Below are positions 59,431-64,000 of a stretch of 64,000 bases of DNA, piece by piece. A model generated the notes under the pieces. That model ran no database searches, was not told where the DNA came from, and was given only the letters and a program-made list of their open reading frames with translations. Source of the stretch: Gordionus sp. m RMFG-2023 (Eukaryota; Nematomorpha; Gordioida; Chordodea; Parachordodidae). The stretch spans positions 3,102,509-3,166,508 of the forward strand of contig NC_088777.1 in the NCBI RefSeq assembly GCF_954871325.1, in the 5' to 3' direction. The translations under genes were made by a program, and so were the position numbers. How positions within the stretch are numbered: position 1 is the first letter of the stretch; every line of letters starts with the position of its first letter.

Positions 59431-62230
59431 AAGGAAAGAGACGGTATATATTGGAAAGAAAATAACTTGAATTAAAAGCTGAAGGTAAACCCAGAAAAGA
59501 TTTTTAAATTAAAAAAAAATGAAAGTGTTATCAAAAATTTGCGGAGTGTAAATTTAATTGGTAAATGATAGAAATATGTGGAGGAATAGAAAATAGAATA
59601 TAGGATACGAAGTAAATAGCCATTAATTATTATACTTTTTATAAGAAGCATAGGGGATAATTTTGTATGCTTCCTCATACTATATATCCAGTTAAACATA
59701 AACCTTGTTCTATATAAAATATCTATTTCCTCTATTTTTTAGCAATTTTTTTTTAAAAAACTCAACTTATAATAATTCCCTAGCATCTAATAATATTAAT
59801 TTTAAATTTAATTTATAAAATTACATTTTTTTTTATATTATATATTTATTTTGCATAGGAAATTATAAAAAAAAAAAATTATCTAATTTATTATATAAAA
59901 GTAAACATATACAATTATAAAATGGGCATTAATGTATCGATGAATTAAAATTAAATTTGATCGACATATTTTTTCCCAAATTTGCCCTTAATTAAAATGC
60001 TTTCCAGGTATATGAAATCATTTATTTATTATTGCAAATTTTACTTAATAGTATTCTTCTCAGAACTTAATCGTAATAATAAAAAAAAAAATTTGATTAA
60101 TAATAAATAAATACTATATGATATTTCAATAACAAATTAACCAATCATTCGCTTGGCTATTAAATTTATAATATGTTTATTGATATTAATCTGAAAATTT
60201 TAAAGTCTAAGCTTTTAACATCACCAAACTCGAAATTTGCTAAAGAGCAAACAATTGACAAATTTTTGCATAAATATTTTTGGACATGGTAAAACTAGAT
60301 AGAATATATATTGAAAATACTATAGTGAACAACGATTGATACTTTAATTAAATTACGTATATCTTGAAAATACTGATAAAATCTTGAAGATATTGAAAAA
60401 TAAACTATCAAAGGAGATTTTTTTAAAATTATTTGCATAAGAGTTTTTGTAAAAAGATATATTAAATATATCCTAAGCCCTAAGGATATAATGCTGGAAT
60501 GGTAATAACGTCAAATAACCCAAATTTCTGCTATACTATTTAGAAATTAGGTTGACTTTGTAAATGTTTTAGGGGGGGGGTAACCAACACCATCCACAAG
60601 ATTGTATCTTTTTAATAGTGCCACCAAACTTTGGATAACTGAGCTTAGCTATAAATTTATCTAAAATATTTGCCTCTATTTTCAAGTTGAGGGTTCAATT
60701 TGGAGGTTTATAGTCATTTATTAGAGAAGAGAGGAGCATTTATTAAGAGAAGAGCTTGATAAAGTTGAATTAGAGTTGGCCATAAAGGTGAAATAAATAT
60801 TAATTTTGATTACCTTTCAATTTATATATGAAGTAAAATTAATCTACCTCTATTCCTAAAATTCATTGTTCTATTAGATACTATTATATTTAAAAAATAC
60901 AATATATTATCTATTATATAATGATACATATCAAAAATTAATTTAAAAAAAATTAAGTGGAGTTGCATAACTATTTCTTAATAACAACAAATAATGCTTA
61001 TAGACTAGATTATTATCTTGATGAAAGGTATCATTTGTAAGCAGTATTTGGATCTTAGGAATTTCACATAATTTTTTTTTAAATTTGATACGTATAAAAT
61101 AGTACAATTAATTAGGTTATTATCTTATTGCAACTTCTTGAATGATCTTTCTTTCTTTCATCCTTCCTTCCTTCCTTTCTTACTTGAAAATAAAAATATT
61201 TTACTAATTCTGAGGTCCATTTCTTGTACTATATTTTAATTATTCTATAACAATTTATTTAATTTTTTTTATACCTAAATTAAACGTAGGATTTTCATTT
61301 GATTCTAAAGTATTAAATTAGATCACTATATTCATATTTTTTCCTAATTTACTCATTCCAATCCACAAATTTAAACCTGATAATAAAAGATTAAAATAAA
61401 TCTATTGAAAATTTTTTAAATATGTACTTTCGATGCAATAGCTCATATTTAGAGAACCTATAAGAAATAAATAAATTTTATAATTATGAATTATCCTATA
61501 AAAGGCCAATACCTAAGATAACACCTTTAACATTTGCTATAATAAAAAAGAAAGCCATATATATAGAGAATTTTATACAACAACAATAAAAATAATATGA
61601 TTTTCGTCCTGACCCATTTCAGATTTTTAAATATTTTGTATATTGATAGTTTAATAAATAAAAGTTATAAATTTTTGAGATTTTAAACTCAATAAGGGTT
61701 CGAATGTCTATCTTAGAATTGCGAAATATTAATAAACCGTTGAATATTTCAAATAGAAATATCACCGGATACTTTGAGCCAGGAGGACTAGTAGCTTAAT
61801 AATACCTCTCTATAAATTTGTAGAGGTGTTTACAAAATATTAAAGAATATAGGGAAGTGCAAAATTGGAGCGTTTTTTTTTCTCTAATATTCATTTATAT
61901 AATTATAGATATATGTAAAAAGATACATCTGTATAAAAAAAATAATGGTGGAACCATTTTTTTTATTAAATATATTTTTAAATATAACTCAAGTTTGAGA
62001 TATAAAATCCGTAAATTTTTGTGTGAAATAATTAAGAATTTTAATTCAATATTTTGTTGAGATATTCCTAAATAATTTTAATTTACGAGCAGCATTTAAT
62101 ATTTTACTCTCAGAATAACTATGCTTATGGAGATTCAAACTAAGAGCTCTACAACTGATAAAAGATAAATACTCAATGGAATGGAGAGGGAATGGAGGTG
62201 TTAAAATATTTTTAAAACATTGGGCGAGAG
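59431..62230. other. AT-rich, no gene seen
   Basis: Several small open frames exist but show only the composition expected of AT-rich DNA. A short TTCC/TTTC run lies near 61,150-61,180 and a G run near 60,572. No element ends were recognised. Confidence 0.45.
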
Positions 62231-62414
62231 TAGTGTTGTTAAACTACCTAGCTTTAGTCAACTATAAAACAGCGTGGCCATATTTTTATCCAGAAATATT
62301 CCAATCAATCTTCAAGTTGAGACTCGACTTAGAGGTTTAATTGAATTTTTAAGGCTAAAAAGCTTGACTAACCCACAATTGAGATGGTCAAAGTAAGGTA
62401 ATTTAACAATACTA
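62231..62414. mobile_element. hAT-type MITE, second subfamily, with target-site duplication
   Basis: It is 184 bp, from TAGTGTTGTTAAACTACC to AAGGTAATTTAACAATACTA. The flanking octamers are GGCGAGAG (62,223-62,230) and GGTGAGAG (62,415-62,422), one base different. Confidence 0.9.
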
Positions 62415-62799
62415 GGTGAGAGGGTTAATTTGAAACATGAAGAACATTTATTTAAAAAAAATTCCTTTTTTTTTAAAAAATATTTATTTCATAATATTAC
62501 ATATTTTATAAAAATTTAGCTGGAAATACATTTAAAATATTAAAAAAATAATTGTAAGAAAATATTAACAATTGGTCAATAATAAATAATTAATGGATAC
62601 GAATAAATTGGCATTTATAGTATTTTTTTTTCATCTAAAATACCCCCACTCGCTATTGGCTGAATAAGCATATAAAAGTAATATCTTTTTAGTTTCTATA
62701 AATTACGTACAAATATTTGTGTATCTCTAATCGACCCCTTCTATACTTTAAAAATTAATTTAATATTTGAAAGTATGATTGACATTATTTTATACTAAT

Positions 62800-62990
62800 C
62801 AGAGACCGACAAGTCCGATCCTAAGTCCGGCTCGGCCCATTTTTGTTTTAAATACCCGGTCCGGGCCGGGTCTATATATCCGGGCCGGGCCGTAAAAAAA
62901 AATTTTTTTTTTTAAATAAAAAAGTGGGTCGGGTAGTGTCGATAAAAAATCCTGGTCGAGCAGTGCAAATGGAATCTTTGCAGATCTCCG
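62800..62990. mobile_element. GC-rich hAT-like MITE with perfect 8-bp target-site duplication
   Basis: It is 191 bp, from CAGAGACCGACAAGTCCG to ATCTTTGCAGATCTCCG. ATACTAAT flanks it exactly on both sides (62,792-62,799 and 62,991-62,998). The interior is rich in CGGGCCGGG words. The perfect duplication makes it the youngest-looking MITE in the window and fixes the ends of the GC-rich group. Confidence 0.92.
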
Positions 62991-62998
62991 ATACTAAT

Positions 62999-64000
62999 TA
63001 AAAAAATATAAAGGAGAGTGTGATGAATAATCTCGCCTAAATTGATGCCATTAAATTATAATAATTTAAAAGTTATTTAGGGAAAAAATTCGTTTAAGAG
63101 AGAAAAGAGCTCTTTATGCCCCTTTAAATTGTCGTAACTTCAAAACCTCCAGAAATAATATCCGAATAATTTTTTATACACACGTGCCTCAATCTAAGGC
63201 TAATATATACATCCGGTTTTGTATTTCCCGTATTTTTTTATTAATATTATTTTTTCCTCAGTCATATATTTTTGAATAATATTATTATTGAGCTGGTAGA
63301 TTATATCTGAATAAATATGCCAACTTATAATACATTCACAGTTACCGCAAGACATATTAGTTGAGAGCCCAATTATCTACCCCTTAGTTAGGGTATTCAT
63401 CTAATATTATATATATATTTTTTTAGTAATCAGAAGCATAATCATTTTAGAAGATTTTAACATAAACTCTTGTTGATTTTGTTATGGAATCCAACATTGT
63501 TGAATTTTGGGAATAATGGAATTATCAAATATTTTTAATATTGGAATAATAATACAAAATATAGCATATTCCATCACAAATATTTAGTAATAATTTTTTT
63601 ATATAAACCTTCGTTGGTAGTTTGAAGTAAGCCATCTTTGAATATTGTAATATAGGGTCATTTTATATTTCACTTTTTTTTAAAAAAAAGTTCAATAAAT
63701 ACCTTCACTTCCGCAAATTATTTCATCAGCCCACATAATTTTTCTAACAGCTTTTGGTTTTACATTAAGATAATAGAAATTTTAAATGACATACCCGAAG
63801 ATACCTTCTTGCAAATGATAGTTTCAGCTAGTAAAAATTATTTTTCATTTAAAGGGATATATTGAATAAATGTATATATGTATGGATACCATTAATATGT
63901 ATACTAATTAATATTTATTAAGATATCGGTTAGTCCTATTTTGTCGACATTTTATAAAAAAAAATTAAAATAACAATCAAATGAAAAATATTAAAAATTA
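62999..64000. other. AT-rich, no gene seen
   Basis: No coding frame, RNA gene or element end was recognised up to the end of the window. Confidence 0.45.

Noticed and set aside
1-64000. CRISPR array, operon, defence or toxin system
   Set aside because: No spaced direct repeats of the CRISPR kind, no tightly packed gene runs and no ribosome-binding sites; the DNA is that of an animal nuclear genome.

Overview
This window is strongly AT-rich eukaryotic DNA from an animal, probably an invertebrate. The evidence is a spliced acid-lipase gene with GT-AG introns, an intronless seven-transmembrane receptor, and a repeat load typical of metazoans (RTE-type LINE, tRNA-headed non-autonomous element, hAT, Mutator-like and MITE families). 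I cannot name the species. There is no operon structure, no CRISPR, no rRNA and no true tRNA gene.

Host genes are few. (1) An acid lipase of the lysosomal/gastric family lies on the minus strand from about 9,981 down to 2,539. Six exons can be placed with fully consistent splice phases and an intact Ser-Asp-His triad; only the first (signal-peptide) exon is not found. (2) A divergent receptor of 494 residues lies on the minus strand at 48,632-50,116. A broken inverted copy of its first 105 or so codons and its upstream region lies at 46,195-46,518. (3) A lysine/glutamate-rich open frame with an 18-bp coding minisatellite (14,105-14,612, minus) is possible but unproven.

The rest is repeats. 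1-9.98 kb: lipase gene with MITEs in its introns. 13-18.5 kb: decayed LINE fragments, a GC-rich MITE and a duplicated unknown segment. 21.3-21.9 kb: a tRNA-headed non-autonomous retroposon. 22.7-25.0 kb: a broken element with terminal inverted repeats over 600 bp. 25.1-27.0 kb: a decayed hAT transposon. 31.5-34.65 kb: a near-complete RTE-type LINE whose 5' leader is the same tRNA-like sequence that heads the 21.3-kb element, and whose last codons plus poly(A) form that element's 3' end. 34.65-35.27 kb: an almost perfect palindrome at the LINE's 5' junction. 36.4-45.7 kb: hAT fragments, minisatellite, MITE, and one copy of a ~1-kb dispersed repeat. 44.9-51.75 kb: the inverted duplication around the receptor, with a Mutator-like element in its loop carrying a nested MITE. 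51.8-63 kb: more MITEs, the second copy of the ~1-kb repeat and a LINE tail fragment.

The most interesting biology I see is the LINE/non-autonomous pair, which share both ends, and the receptor inverted duplication, in which coding sequence stayed alike while flanks drifted. I did not find a new defence, toxin or metabolic system.
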